A DNA stretch of 64,000 nucleotides from Avichristensenella sp031550535 (GTDB lineage Bacteria; Bacillota; Clostridia; Christensenellales; Aristaeellaceae). The stretch covers positions 1 to 64,000 of the forward strand of contig JAVBOM010000012.1 of NCBI GenBank assembly GCA_031550535.1, in the 5' to 3' direction. Positions 1 through 8,360 of this stretch are shown here, piece by piece (within the stretch, counting starts at the first letter, position 1; each line of letters begins with the position of its first letter). Below the pieces are notes generated by a model that did no database searches, was not told where the DNA came from, and saw nothing but the letters and a program-made list of their open reading frames with translations. A program made the position numbers and the translations under genes.

Positions 1-9
1 TTGAATGAC

Positions 10-69
10 CTCCTTTTGCTTTCGTTGCAGTTGTCAGGCCGCAACACTATTTTAGCAAAAGGAGTTTTT
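10..69 (+). terminator. nested hairpin with U-run
   Basis: An 11-bp stem (positions 10-20 with 54-64) encloses a smaller stem (GTTGC 24-28 with GCAAC 41-45) and is followed by five T. It reads as an intrinsic terminator of a plus-strand gene that lies left of the window. The branched form is unusual, so a small structured RNA is possible. Confidence 0.5.
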
Positions 70-101
70 CTGTCGTCATCATCGGCAAAAGCCTTCTTTG
101 G

Positions 102-128
102 AACCACTGGCCTAGCCAGTGGTTTTCT
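102..128 (+). terminator. hairpin followed by T-run
   Basis: A perfect 10-bp stem (AACCACTGGC with GCCAGTGGTT) with a 3-base loop runs directly into a T-rich stretch. It would terminate plus-strand transcription a second time just after the nested hairpin. Confidence 0.5.
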
Positions 129-143
129 GTATACAACGAAATA

Positions 144-167
144 GGAGCGGATGATTTCATCCGCTCC
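144..167 (-). terminator. perfect 11-bp hairpin downstream of the minus-strand gene
   Basis: GGAGCGGATGA (144-154) pairs perfectly with TCATCCGCTCC (157-167) across a 2-base loop. It lies 27 bases after the stop of the minus-strand gene at 194-817 and may end that transcript. The U-run is poor (TATTTCG), so the call is tentative. Confidence 0.4.
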
Positions 168-193
168 ATTCCTTTGTTCGGTCAACTTAGGAA

Positions 194-817
194 TTAGGAT
201 AGTGTCGGTGGTAACAGCATCATGGCGCCTTTGTACAGATGCCGGCATGGGCAACGCGTGCTCGCCACGTATGCGTCGTCGATTAGTTCGCAGCCAAACT
301 CACACCCTGTCGCACTGTTTACAGCTTGAATGCAAAACCTCTCTTCAAGGCGTCGCATGCCCTTCATGACAGTTCTGGCCATTCCGGTTTTAGCGGCATT
401 CATTGCCTTTGCGTTCTGCAGATCGTTCAAGCGCAATGCCATGTCATCAAGAATAAGCGTGCTCGTGCAGCGCAGCGCCCCCTGCTTCTCCTCCTCGACT
501 TTCGGCTGTGTCTCAACCCATGTACGAAATTGACGCTTAGGCTCATCCAGACTCCAATCCATCTTCACGTACAGCATGAGTAGTTTCTCAAGCAGCGAAT
601 GGGAATACCCGCCCTTCTCAACGCGTGTGAGCTTTGTGTACATGTTTCTCATGCCAACAGCCTCCAACATTCTGCTCTTGCTTCCTCCGAAGTATTCCAT
701 CCGCGTGTAGCGCAAGAGGAAGTCCGTATAGCTTTTATACATACATATCACTGTCCCTGCATATTTCCCAGCCATTTCCACTAACCGTATCCGTTCAATC
801 GGAACCGATTCGTACAA
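194..817 (-). CDS. hypothetical protein, basic, cysteine-containing
   Basis: An open frame of up to 207 codons, not recognised as any family. The protein is basic and mainly helical in character, with several Cys in the last third (C-E-F-G-C near 172-176 and C-P-C near 189-191) that could bind metal. The longest start is TTG at 817; an ATG at 775 is an alternative and neither has a strong ribosome-binding site. It ends with TAA and contains no internal TAG. It diverges from the 418-residue gene at 887. It may be cargo at the flank of the prophage; function unknown. Confidence 0.45.
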   Translation of the reverse strand: MYESVPIERIRLVEMAGKYAGTVICMYKSYTDFLLRYTRMEYFGGSKSRMLEAVGMRNMYTKLTRVEKGGYSHSLLEKLLMLYVKMDWSLDEPKRQFRTWVETQPKVEEEKQGALRCTSTLILDDMALRLNDLQNAKAMNAAKTGMARTVMKGMRRLEERFCIQAVNSATGCEFGCELIDDAYVASTRCPCRHLYKGAMMLLPPTLS

Positions 818-886
818 ACAGCTACCTAGCGGATCCTACTCTGTTGTGATACTTTTTATGTGAAATGAGCTTGAAAGGGAGTTAGT

Positions 887-2143
887 ATGGAATCTACCAC
901 ACTACACTACAAAGCCCGCGTAACCATCCAATCCCGTCGCGCTGGTGAAGAACCTCTGTTTCAGCAAATACTCAGGGCAGTTTCCGCGCACTTCATTCAC
1001 TCGGTTGGTTTTGAGGGAATGCCCGACTTCGAGCGCTTCTGCCTCGGAGGGCATTACATATCGGAAGATAAATCTGTGAAGATGGGCTGGGCCAGCCACC
1101 GTCAAGACTCGTTGATCCAATGGGGCGGGCGTCTCCGCGTTCGGGATCCAGAGTATGCGCGCCGTGACTGGACGGTAGACATCGCCATCCGCCAGCTTGA
1201 TGAGAACTCGTATAAGCTTTATTTTGCGGAGCACACTTGCGATCATATGGTCGATTGCTTCATGGCGCCTCCCCCTCCCGAGAGTAACTTCATGCCTTTC
1301 CTTGAATTTTTGCTGAGGGACGACGATTTTGAGTGTGTGGACGCGAACTATCCCATACCGGCCACCGCGCTGGAGCTGGCGGCAAACCTCGGCACCTTCG
1401 TAAAAATCGTGAAGGATGAAACCCGCACGCTCCCCGTCATGCTGATCACCTGCACGGATCTGCTCAATCCCCACAGGGTTGAATGCCATACAACCGGCAA
1501 CATGTTCGTGTTCTTTTCAAAAGATAAAGCGAGCCTTGACAACCTACGCACAATGCTGCCGGCAAAATTCTCGTTTGGAGTTGACGCGGTGAACATCTTT
1601 ACACCTGGCTTCCCAACCACCAGAGTGATTCCGGCAGCGGAAGTGCATCGCTTGGGTGAGGAGAAACTTATAGAAATGTATGTCCAGGCATACTGCCGAA
1701 ACCTGCGGAGGGAAGAGTTCAGGGACTTCATGTCATATGACGATATTGTGCGCCTACGGCATATGGAGAGACAATCCCTCACAGAAAGGGTGGTAGAGAA
1801 CCTGCGAGATACACATGCCAGCTTACGTTCCAAGATCACTGAGCAGCAGAGCCAGATCGACGCGCTTGAAGCCAGGCTGCGCGCTGCAAGTGATAAGCTG
1901 GATAGGAATCTTGAAGAGGAGTTGCACGAGTACGAGAGGGTATTATCCGAGTGCATGACGAGGAAAGACAACCGCGACCGCCTGCTTGATGCAATCACGG
2001 ACAGCCTGTATGATCCAACACACCGTATCGCACCGCTGCACAGCGGCGATGAAGCCATAGAAAAACTGATCTTTGCTATTGGTCTCAGGTTGGCATCCTC
2101 CTATTTCCTGGTGGAAAACAAAAAAAGCCGTACCCCGGCATAA
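887..2143 (+). CDS. hypothetical 418-residue protein with C-terminal coiled coil
   Basis: The start is ATG 887 behind the Shine-Dalgarno-like AAAGGGAG. The N-terminal ~290 residues look globular and mixed alpha/beta, with no signal peptide or membrane segment. Residues ~290-370 form a strongly charged heptad region (many E, R, Q, L), a probable coiled coil, followed by a short helical tail. I do not recognise the family. It lies just outside the lysis end of the prophage, pointing toward it, a place where phage-defence or host-benefit cargo is often found, but no defence motif is visible. Confidence 0.7.
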   Translation: MESTTLHYKARVTIQSRRAGEEPLFQQILRAVSAHFIHSVGFEGMPDFERFCLGGHYISEDKSVKMGWASHRQDSLIQWGGRLRVRDPEYARRDWTVDIAIRQLDENSYKLYFAEHTCDHMVDCFMAPPPPESNFMPFLEFLLRDDDFECVDANYPIPATALELAANLGTFVKIVKDETRTLPVMLITCTDLLNPHRVECHTTGNMFVFFSKDKASLDNLRTMLPAKFSFGVDAVNIFTPGFPTTRVIPAAEVHRLGEEKLIEMYVQAYCRNLRREEFRDFMSYDDIVRLRHMERQSLTERVVENLRDTHASLRSKITEQQSQIDALEARLRAASDKLDRNLEEELHEYERVLSECMTRKDNRDRLLDAITDSLYDPTHRIAPLHSGDEAIEKLIFAIGLRLASSYFLVENKKSRTPA

Positions 2144-2259
2144 CCGAACTCAGCCTTTTCAAATGGAAATCATAGGATAACCACTTGTTTCATTAATATA
2201 ACTATTAACTTATAATTTGTTCAAGATTTCTGACGTAATCTGCACCATCAGTGCTAATA

Positions 2260-2297
2260 AACAAAAAAAGGGGAGCCGCCCGCAAGCGACTCCCCAC
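2260..2297 (-). terminator. strong terminator after the lysis module
   Basis: On the minus strand GGGGAGTCGC pairs with GCGGCTCCCC (a 10-bp stem with one G-T) and is followed by seven T. It lies just past the TGA of the last small lysis-region gene and closes the leftward late transcript. Confidence 0.85.
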
Positions 2298-2303
2298 ACA
2301 TCT

Positions 2304-2642
2304 TCAACCATCCTCCCGGATCGGCATGGCAATGATTTTGTTGTATATATCCGTGATTTCCCCGTTAGCCCCCAGCCCATGATAAGCCTTGTATGCCCGT
2401 GACGCGTTGTGCCGATCCTCCTGCGTCGTGTGTCCGCGCACACTGCACTGGTAGTAGATGTCCATCAGCGCGGCGGCCAGCAGAGCGATCAGGCCGTCAT
2501 TGACCGACTTGTCCTGTGTGGCGTGCTTCCGCTGCATCCGAACCACCGAACGCAGCAGCCACGCAACACCGGTCACACAAGACCCGCACAGGAAAGGCAC
2601 CTACCACCGCAAGACCTGCTCCATGATCAACTCATAGTTCAT
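2304..2642 (-). CDS. small phage lysis-region protein with in-frame TAG
   Basis: The frame starts at ATG 2642, overlapping the ribosome-binding region at the end of the holin gene, and runs 112 codons if the TAG at 2601-2603 (codon 14, context R-W-[TAG]-V-P) is read as an amino acid. It ends with TGA. Without read-through no good start exists for the remaining 98 codons, which begin at an internal codon with no ribosome-binding site. The product has a hydrophobic N-terminal stretch and a helical C-terminus of a type commonly found next to holins in Clostridia prophages. Its exact role is unknown. Confidence 0.65.
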
Positions 2643-2652
2643 GCCGCCACCC

Positions 2653-3078
2653 TTACGCCGAAGCCTGTGGATCGCCCGCACGCGCCTTCTCCGCCGCCTT
2701 TACGCTCGACACCGTCGCCTCGATCATCGTCTCCAGCCACACATCCAGGTTGCCATAGATCTCCGTCAGCAGCTCCCTGACCTCCGCACTCATCAGGGTC
2801 AGGACGTATGCCTTGGCGCGATCAAACGCCTCACGCTGCGCTTCCGGCGTGAACTGACCGTGCTGCTTGAGCGTATCCACGAACGTCTGGGAGACGGCAA
2901 GGACCGCGTTCATCACGATCTCCATTGCTTTTTCCAGCGTCGTCTCCACCAGATCGTTGTCGATCCGCTGGATCAGTTCCACCACCTTGCCCCGGATGAA
3001 TGCCACACCGTAATACACCAGCACCGGCACCGCGGCCGTTACGACCGCCACCTACAGATTGTTCAAAATCTCCTGCAT
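2653..3078 (-). CDS. phage holin, LLH-type, with in-frame TAG
   Basis: ATG 3078 follows a strong AAGGAGG site. Codons 1-8 read M-Q-E-I-L-N-N-L, then TAG (3052-3054), then V-A-V-V-T-A-A-V and the frame continues to TAA. Read through, the product is 141 residues: one hydrophobic N-terminal membrane segment followed by a long amphipathic helical domain, as expected for LLH-family phage holins, which open the membrane at lysis. The TAG sits inside the membrane helix, so termination there would give an 8-residue peptide. Neighbours are other lysis and tail genes. Confidence 0.75.
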
Positions 3079-3089
3079 AGTAACCCTCC

Positions 3090-3398
3090 TTATCCTTGTG
3101 CATCATCCGAGTCCGCCGAAGCATAAACGGATGACTTTATTTTCTGATAGTTTTCAAGTCCCGATTTTCCAAAATAGCCCACAAACACAGCCACATACAC
3201 AGGGCAAACCGCCTGCATCAGCGCCACGGTCGCCTGTGCGCTCTCCGGCTGCAGTGCAACCACCACCAGCGTCACCACGATGTGCAGCGCCACGATCCAC
3301 TCGCACCGGATGACGATCTGTTTCGAGAATTCCATGTGTGCGGCGTCGGGGGATAGCATTTTCGCGCGCGTCGCCGCCATCTTCTCCACGCGTCCCAT
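3090..3398 (-). CDS. phage small membrane protein (holin-like)
   Basis: 102 residues from ATG 3398, whose codon overlaps the TAA of the upstream distal-tail gene. One or two hydrophobic segments (about residues 30-52 and 60-75) suggest an inner-membrane protein. It lies directly before the LLH-type holin, so it may be a second holin or a holin partner. It ends with TAA and has no internal TAG. Confidence 0.65.
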   Translation of the reverse strand: MGRVEKMAATRAKMLSPDAAHMEFSKQIVIRCEWIVALHIVVTLVVVALQPESAQATVALMQAVCPVYVAVFVGYFGKSGLENYQKIKSSVYASADSDDAQG

Positions 3399-4678
3399 TA
3401 CTCCACCTTCGCGGCCTTGAGCAAGGCCAGCAACCGTTCCGCTTCCGAAGAGTCAATGCAGTGAATCGCAATGGAAACAGCGCCGCCTGGAACGGTATCG
3501 GTATCAGCGGGGGAAGGCTCGCCCGAAACCGGCGTCAAGAACTGCTTCATCGCATAGCCCGTCTTGCCAGTGTACGAAATGCGCCACCATGCCGCGTCGC
3601 TGGTATCTAACACCGCCACCAGCGACCCCTTCGGGATTTTCGTCACCAGAGCCGCCCCGGTCGCTCTGTCCGCCCGCATGTTTAGCGCGCCGCTGTCCGT
3701 CGTTACCTTCGCCTGCTTCACCATAGCGCCATCACCTCCATTGATTCTGTAGTCGATACCCTTCACCTTGCCCGCGTGCGTCCACCCAATGATGGATGAA
3801 TACACCACGCCAAGAAAAATGAACTGTCCCACCATCCCTGGGGTGAACAGCCCTTCGGGTGATGTCAGAATCGAAGAGTCCTTCTCAAACATGACGCGCA
3901 ACTCCCGCACCAGTGGCGATCCGGGCGCCAGAATAATGTAGCCACGGTCATGATACTGGTACGCCAGTTCCTTTTCTTCGCCCATCACTTGCAATACCTG
4001 GCCCGTCTCGCTGTTTATATCCAGGTACGCGCCGGGGGGAATGTATCCCTCTCGCAATCCCGTGATCTTGCACACCTGCCCGGTTGTCGTGTTTTCGATT
4101 TCAAGGCCGTTCCCAACGTCCCCGGCCAACAGTATGCGCGTGTGCGCCCGCTCTGAGCCTGGGTTATATAGAAGAAACTGCCTGTCTGTTTGCTTTGGCG
4201 CGGGCGGCATCATGGTGGTGGGCAGTATCCCCGTGGCAATCAGCTCCCCGGCATCCGGCGTACCGGTGTACGCGCTGTGCAACATCCTGCCGAAAGGGCT
4301 ATAACACCGAAAGGCGATGCTGAATGTCCCACTTATGGTGTTGCCCCCGCGGTCTTTGTGCGTGTACTTTTTTATCTCAATCCGTTTGACAGGCCGAACG
4401 GCATACGCCACGTACGGCTTGTGGTCGAATATCAGGTCCCCGGCCGTGTTCCGGTCCAGCCACCGCAGCATCCGCTGCTGCGTCTCCTCCGTGATGCCCT
4501 CCACATAGCAATCCAGTATAAAATCCCTGGGTTTAACCCTGTTCCCGATATAGTACCCGCCGTCCAGGCCGTCCGCGTCCTACTCCTCCACCGCGTACGC
4601 GGGCATCTCGCTGCCCTGTTCAAGCGGCGTGGGAATGTAGTGGCAGCCGAACGCACGGCAGTGAACTCCGCAATACAT
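3398..4678 (-). CDS. phage distal tail-like protein with SH3 domain and in-frame TAG
   Basis: The N-terminal part (start uncertain; ATG 4678 is the first in-frame ATG) has the F-x-G-V-H-x-R-x-F-G-C pattern of distal-tail (Dit/Sipho_tail) proteins. The frame meets TAG at 4580-4582 (context V-E-E-[TAG]-D-A-D) and continues without break into a 368-codon segment with the typical D-G-G-Y-Y-I-G-N-R and L-D-C-Y-V-E strands. About 426 residues in all. The C-terminal ~150 residues include a bacterial SH3-like domain (G-A-L-N-M-R-A-D motif) that could bind cell wall. It ends with TAA. The 5' end abuts an inserted plus-strand gene with its own promoter, so the first residues may have been lost. Confidence 0.7.
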
Positions 4679-4703
4679 GAATCCCGTGGCAAAATCACCC
4701 GCC

Positions 4704-4732
4704 TTGTCATCGTGTAAGATTTGGTGTATACT
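4704..4732 (+). promoter_or_regulatory. sigma-A type promoter for the inserted cargo gene
   Basis: TTGTCA (4704-4709), a 17-base spacer and TATACT (4727-4732) make a near-consensus vegetative promoter reading rightward, against the phage late genes. It lies 26 bases before the ATG of the 4758-5090 gene and overlaps the 5' end of the distal-tail gene on the other strand. Confidence 0.75.
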
Positions 4733-4757
4733 TTTAGTAATATTACTCGTGGAGGAT

Positions 4758-5090
4758 ATGCCGTTGTTTTTTCGCACCATCTTCTCCTGTTTCCCGCCGA
4801 CCGAGCGGAAGAAGCGGGAGTACAAATTACGTATGATGCGACAGACCTTTATTGAAGAAATACATGACCTTGCTGTCTGGCTGATTAACTGCGGGTACGA
4901 CCTACAAACGCTGGATAAAGCAAGCTATGATGATGACAGCGGGCTGGACTTGCTCGCCCTCCGCTTCAAAAAATGGATGACCCGCGGTTGGGACAGGGGC
5001 ATCGGCGAAGAACTCCCTGCCAGCGAGCGTGCGAGAATCCTGAATCTCCGCCAAGGAGAAATGGTTTCCATGCCCGCCAAGAGGCAATAG
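4758..5090 (+). CDS. hypothetical protein, autonomous cargo (moron) gene in the tail module
   Basis: ATG 4758 is preceded by GTGGAGGAT. 110 residues, hydrophilic and mostly helical, with a short aromatic and hydrophobic N-terminus; no family recognised. It lies between the tape-measure and distal-tail genes on the opposite strand with its own promoter, the layout of a moron expressed from the resident prophage. Its stop is TAG, and reading through would run into antisense of the tape-measure gene, so this gene is written in the standard code, unlike its recoded neighbours. Confidence 0.65.
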   Translation: MPLFFRTIFSCFPPTERKKREYKLRMMRQTFIEEIHDLAVWLINCGYDLQTLDKASYDDDSGLDLLALRFKKWMTRGWDRGIGEELPASERARILNLRQGEMVSMPAKRQ

Positions 5091-5128
5091 GAAAGGGTGC
5101 GCCACCCGAAGGAAGCGTACCCCGCGGT

Positions 5129-6706
5129 TCATCTTCTGCCCAGCCTGAATCCGCCCACCGGCGTGCCACGCGCAATCTCGTCGTAGAGATGCTCGCCGAC
5201 CTTCTGCGCCAGCTCCTCATAGTCCGTCTCGGAATCCAGCTTTGCCACATGCACCTGAATGCTCTCGATATGGAACACCCGGTCCGGCGCAGGCTGCATC
5301 TTCGGCACCGCGGCAATCGCCGGCGTCTTGATGCGGATGTCGTGCAGCGTTGAGATCATGTCTTCAAACAGCACCGTCTGGTACGGCGAGAGGATTCGTT
5401 CAGGTTTTGCCTTGCTGCCGTCCACCCAGGCGGGACCTGTGTAATCCGCCACGCCGCCCTTAGCATACTTAACGATCTTGGCAGATAGAATCGCCTGAAT
5501 GGCCTGCCCATACATGCTCGATCCGTTGGGCGCAATCGCCTTGATTCTCTGCGCTTCCAGTTCCCGCGCCATCTGTGCTTCCGCCATGGTCGAGTACGGA
5601 CCGTACACCCTCCCAAATACCTCAAACTTGTATCGCTTCCCGCCTCCGCCTCCCGATCCTCCGCTGCCAGACCCACCGTCGCCGGAGGGTGGCTGGATCG
5701 GTGCGTAGTCGTATGAGTTTATCTCGTCCCACACCTTCTTGTATGCGCTCCGCAGATCCTCCAGCTTCTGCTTCCATTGATCGACGTACGCTTGCGCTTG
5801 CAAGTGACCGGCTTCCTTGTACTCCGCGCTGTGCTCTTTCAAGAAGGCTATGATCGCGTCATCGCCGCCGGCAATGATCCGCTCAACCTCGTCCCAATAA
5901 GTTTCCGTGTACCCGCGCATGTCGTCCAGCATGGACTCCCAGCCCTTGACAGTATCCGTGCGCATGGCGTCGGACATGTTTGCGTACTCGGAATGGTTCG
6001 CTTTCAGCCATTCGACGATCTCCTCGTTGGTCGATTGCATCAGCCAGGCCATTTCCTCGATCAGCTTGCGCGGGTTTTCCAGAAGCTCCTCATAGTAGTT
6101 ATTGACATACTCAAGGTATTCATCGATTGAGTCAATCTGCTTCTGCAGCGCGTCTTTTTGCGCGTTGACCTCGTCCTCCGCCGCCGACCAAGCCATCTCT
6201 TTCCTGAGCTTGGCGATCTGCTCGCGTAGTGACAATTCTTCCTTTCGGCGGGTGGGGTCCATGGAAATCCGGGCGACCTGCTCCTCCTACTTTTTGAGCT
6301 GCTTGAGTTTGTCCTCCTTCTCCTCAAGCTCCTTGCGCTTTGCAAGCTGCTCGTCGAGCAACCGCATCTCTTCCTCAAGCGCTGCCCGTTTCAAGTCCGC
6401 GGTCTTGATAGCCTCGTCGCGCTCCAACTCGTAGCGTTTCGTCAAGATGTCGATGATCTCATTCTCAACAGAGATCGTGCCCTTGCGCATTCGCTCGTTG
6501 AGCGCTTCTCTGTCCGCGATCGCATCGCGGATGGTTTCCCTGAGATCGATTTCCATATCGCGGATTGCGTCATATTGGTCCTGGATGGCCTTGGCCAGCT
6601 TCTCCGCGTCAGCGGCGTTCTTAAGCAGCTCCTTGGAGTAGTCCCGATGCGCCTGCTGCAAAGATTCCAATTCCTTGGCCGCCTGCTCGGAGGTACTATG
6701 TACCAA
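5129..6706 (-). CDS. phage tail tape-measure protein, C-terminal part, with in-frame TAG
   Basis: Two segments in the same frame are joined across a TAG at 6287-6289 (context L-K-K-[TAG]-E-E-Q). Together they give about 525 residues: a long charged coiled-coil region, a Gly/Ser-rich linker, then the conserved C-terminus with Y-A-K-G-G-V-A-D-Y-T-G-P. This matches the C-terminal end of Siphovirus tape-measure proteins, which are usually much longer. The likely true start, ATG 6731 (M-P-K-P-E-D-K-L), is in another frame and meets a TAG at codon 12, so most of the N-terminal body appears deleted. The product ends with TGA. Confidence 0.7.
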
Positions 6707-6808
6707 TCAGCTTGTCTTCGGGTTTTGGCATGCCGTCACTCCCTCGCCATGATAAAGCTCGCAAGCGATGGTATAAAAATCACTTAGCGGCGGATAATAC
6801 GGGGGCAT
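6707..6808 (-). CDS. 33-residue phage protein preceding the tape-measure gene
   Basis: ATG 6808 to TGA 6707. The residues F-Y-T-I-A-C-E-L-Y-H-G-E in the middle resemble the very small proteins encoded between tail chaperone and tape-measure genes. It overlaps the putative tape-measure start (ATG 6731). The ribosome-binding site is weak, so the call is modest. Confidence 0.45.
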   Translation of the reverse strand: MPPYYPPLSDFYTIACELYHGEGVTACQNPKTS

Positions 6809-6828
6809 TTCATGGATGCATCTCACCG

Positions 6829-6864
6829 AAAAAGGAACCTTTACGAGAGCGGAGGCTCCTTTTT
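6829..6864. terminator. bidirectional hairpin between tail genes
   Basis: AAAAAGGAACC (6829-6839) pairs with GGCTCCTTTTT (6854-6864) with one G-T, so both strands have a stem followed by T. It spans the stop codon of the 6841-7455 gene. On the minus strand it could attenuate late transcription before the tape-measure gene. Confidence 0.55.
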
Positions 6865-7455
6865 CACGTTGCGTTTCGCGAACGGAATGATTCCCTGCTT
6901 CGCCATCTGGCTAGGCGAGTGATTCCGCTCCCGGAACGCGTCCATCATTTTGATCATCAGGCTGTTCACGCTCTCGGCTCTAGCCATGGTGGTCATGATG
7001 TCCTCCGATCCAAGCAGGCTGCCAAAGGATTTCTGTACCAGATAGTCCAGCGAGTGCCGCTTCTCGAACGTTTTCGTGGCAGCGCCCCTGATATGCCGGT
7101 ATACCTTCAGCATCTTGTCCAAGTCCTCGCCGATGACGGCGTAGAGGTGATCCAGCGCGCCGTGCGATTCCAGGATGTCGTAGATCTGATACCAGCCTTC
7201 CTCATCCTCGTACGGCGACAGGTCAAGATCCGTGTAGTATTTCATTGTTAGGATCGTCAGCACCAGTTCATACGTGTAGCTCTCATACACCGTGCCGCTG
7301 TCCTCGTCGAAGACCAGAGCGGCTTCCGCCAGATCGAGCGCGAGCCACGTTCTCGCTTTCCGGGGGAGCGAAGCCCTGAAGTGTACCTCAGTTTCGCCCA
7401 ACATGAAAACAGCATCCCGGTCAAAGAAACCATCCCTGGATTTAAGCGGCTCCAT
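6841..7455 (-). CDS. phage tail-module protein, unknown role
   Basis: 204 residues from ATG 7455 behind GGAGGATAAATT; the Shine-Dalgarno overlaps the last codons of the frameshifted chaperone product, indicating translational coupling. The protein is acidic then basic, helical, with no recognised domain. Its position between the tail assembly chaperone and tape measure suggests a tail-assembly role. It ends with TAA and has no internal TAG. Confidence 0.65.
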   Translation of the reverse strand: MEPLKSRDGFFDRDAVFMLGETEVHFRASLPRKARTWLALDLAEAALVFDEDSGTVYESYTYELVLTILTMKYYTDLDLSPYEDEEGWYQIYDILESHGALDHLYAVIGEDLDKMLKVYRHIRGAATKTFEKRHSLDYLVQKSFGSLLGSEDIMTTMARAESVNSLMIKMMDAFRERNHSPSQMAKQGIIPFAKRNVKKEPPLS

Positions 7456-7458
7456 AAT

Positions 7459-8222
7459 TTATCCTCCCATGATCTTGATGTCGGCGGTATCGAAAAAGCT
7501 CGCAAGGCCGGCAGCCGTTCTGCCGCCGCCCGCGCGCGCGTCCTGCACGTTGAATGGGTTGTTCTCCGCGATGAGCTGCCAGCTCTTTTCAAAGAAACTG
7601 TTCCCGGCGTAGTTGACCACGGCGTCGAAGTTCAGCTTGTGCCCAAGCTCGGTCAATACACTCTCGAAGAAAACAAAGGACATGCTGTTGATCTGCTCTT
7701 CGTTCACCACGCCAAGGTGCGCGGCGATCAGCGCGACGGCACGGTCGAGAGTGATTCCGCCGTCGCCAGCAGTTTTTTTTGAGTGACTTCCTTTTCATCG
7801 ATCTTGTTGACGCGCTTGAATATCGAAAGCAGCCGCTCGATGGTCTCGGTGGTCATCTCGTCGTAGTGGGTGCGGACAAGATTCTCGTCATCCAGCACCG
7901 CGACCAGCCAGTCGAACACCGCTTTGTCCCCATCGCGCTCGTCCTCCTCGCCAAACGCGCCCGTTTCCATCGCCAGGATGTCCGGTAAGGGGTAGAGGTC
8001 CAGGAGCTTGTACAGGGTGGCGGTTCGGTTCCGCTGATAGCGGAGCTTCGTGGGCTTGACTTCAACCATCGTGTCGCCGATCGTAATCGTATTCTCAGGC
8101 ATACCGTGCAAAGGAAGGCTGCGGTCCTTGCTTCCATAATCCGGGATGGCCTTGCCTTGCCGCGTATCGTCGGGCATTGACCGCATGGTCTTTCGGGTCT
8201 GGTTCGTGGGTTTGCTGGTCAT
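7459..8222 (-). CDS. tail assembly chaperone, -1 frameshift (GT-type) product
   Basis: The upstream frame (ATG 8222) reaches CAA-AAA-AAA-C at 7772-7781. Slipping back one base continues as T-A-G-D-G-G-I-T-L-D-R-A-V-A-L-I-A and on through N-E-E-Q-I-N-S-M to TAA at 7459. The downstream frame has no credible start of its own near the junction. This is the classical lambda gpG/gpGT arrangement, where a minor fused product binds the tape measure during tail assembly. The fusion would be about 254 residues. Confidence 0.75.
7728..8222 (-). CDS. tail assembly chaperone, unshifted (G-type) product
   Basis: ATG 8222 follows GGGAGGATGT. The product is 164 residues, ending at TGA 7728 shortly after the slippery A8 run. 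The central region (P-T-K-L-R-Y-Q-R-N followed by L-Y-K-L-L-D-L-Y-P-L-P-D-I-L) is typical of Firmicutes phage tail assembly chaperones. A second possible start is the internal M-P-E-N-T. It lies between the major tail gene and the tape measure, as expected. No internal TAG. Confidence 0.75.
   Translation of the reverse strand: MTSKPTNQTRKTMRSMPDDTRQGKAIPDYGSKDRSLPLHGMPENTITIGDTMVEVKPTKLRYQRNRTATLYKLLDLYPLPDILAMETGAFGEEDERDGDKAVFDWLVAVLDDENLVRTHYDEMTTETIERLLSIFKRVNKIDEKEVTQKKLLATAESLSTVPSR
7773..7780 (-). other. slippery A8 run for -1 ribosomal frameshifting
   Basis: Eight consecutive A on the minus strand, phased C-AA AAA AAA in the upstream frame, allow tandem P/A-site re-pairing one base back. 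The downstream frame is exactly the -1 frame and encodes the conserved second half of the chaperone. Confidence 0.75.
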
Positions 8223-8360
8223 ACATCCTCCCGCAATTTCCATATCCTGCAATTGTTTTGCGCTCTCGCGCGTCTGATATATTGATGATGCACGGGTTCC
8301 CGTGGAATCCCAATCTGGCACACAGCCTTGACTGTGCGCCGCCATCATGGAGGATCCTCT

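Noticed and set aside
7728..7800. Random frameshift (sequencing error) in the tail chaperone
   Set aside because: The junction is a perfect slippery A8 with exactly -1 phase at the place expected for G/GT-type chaperones.
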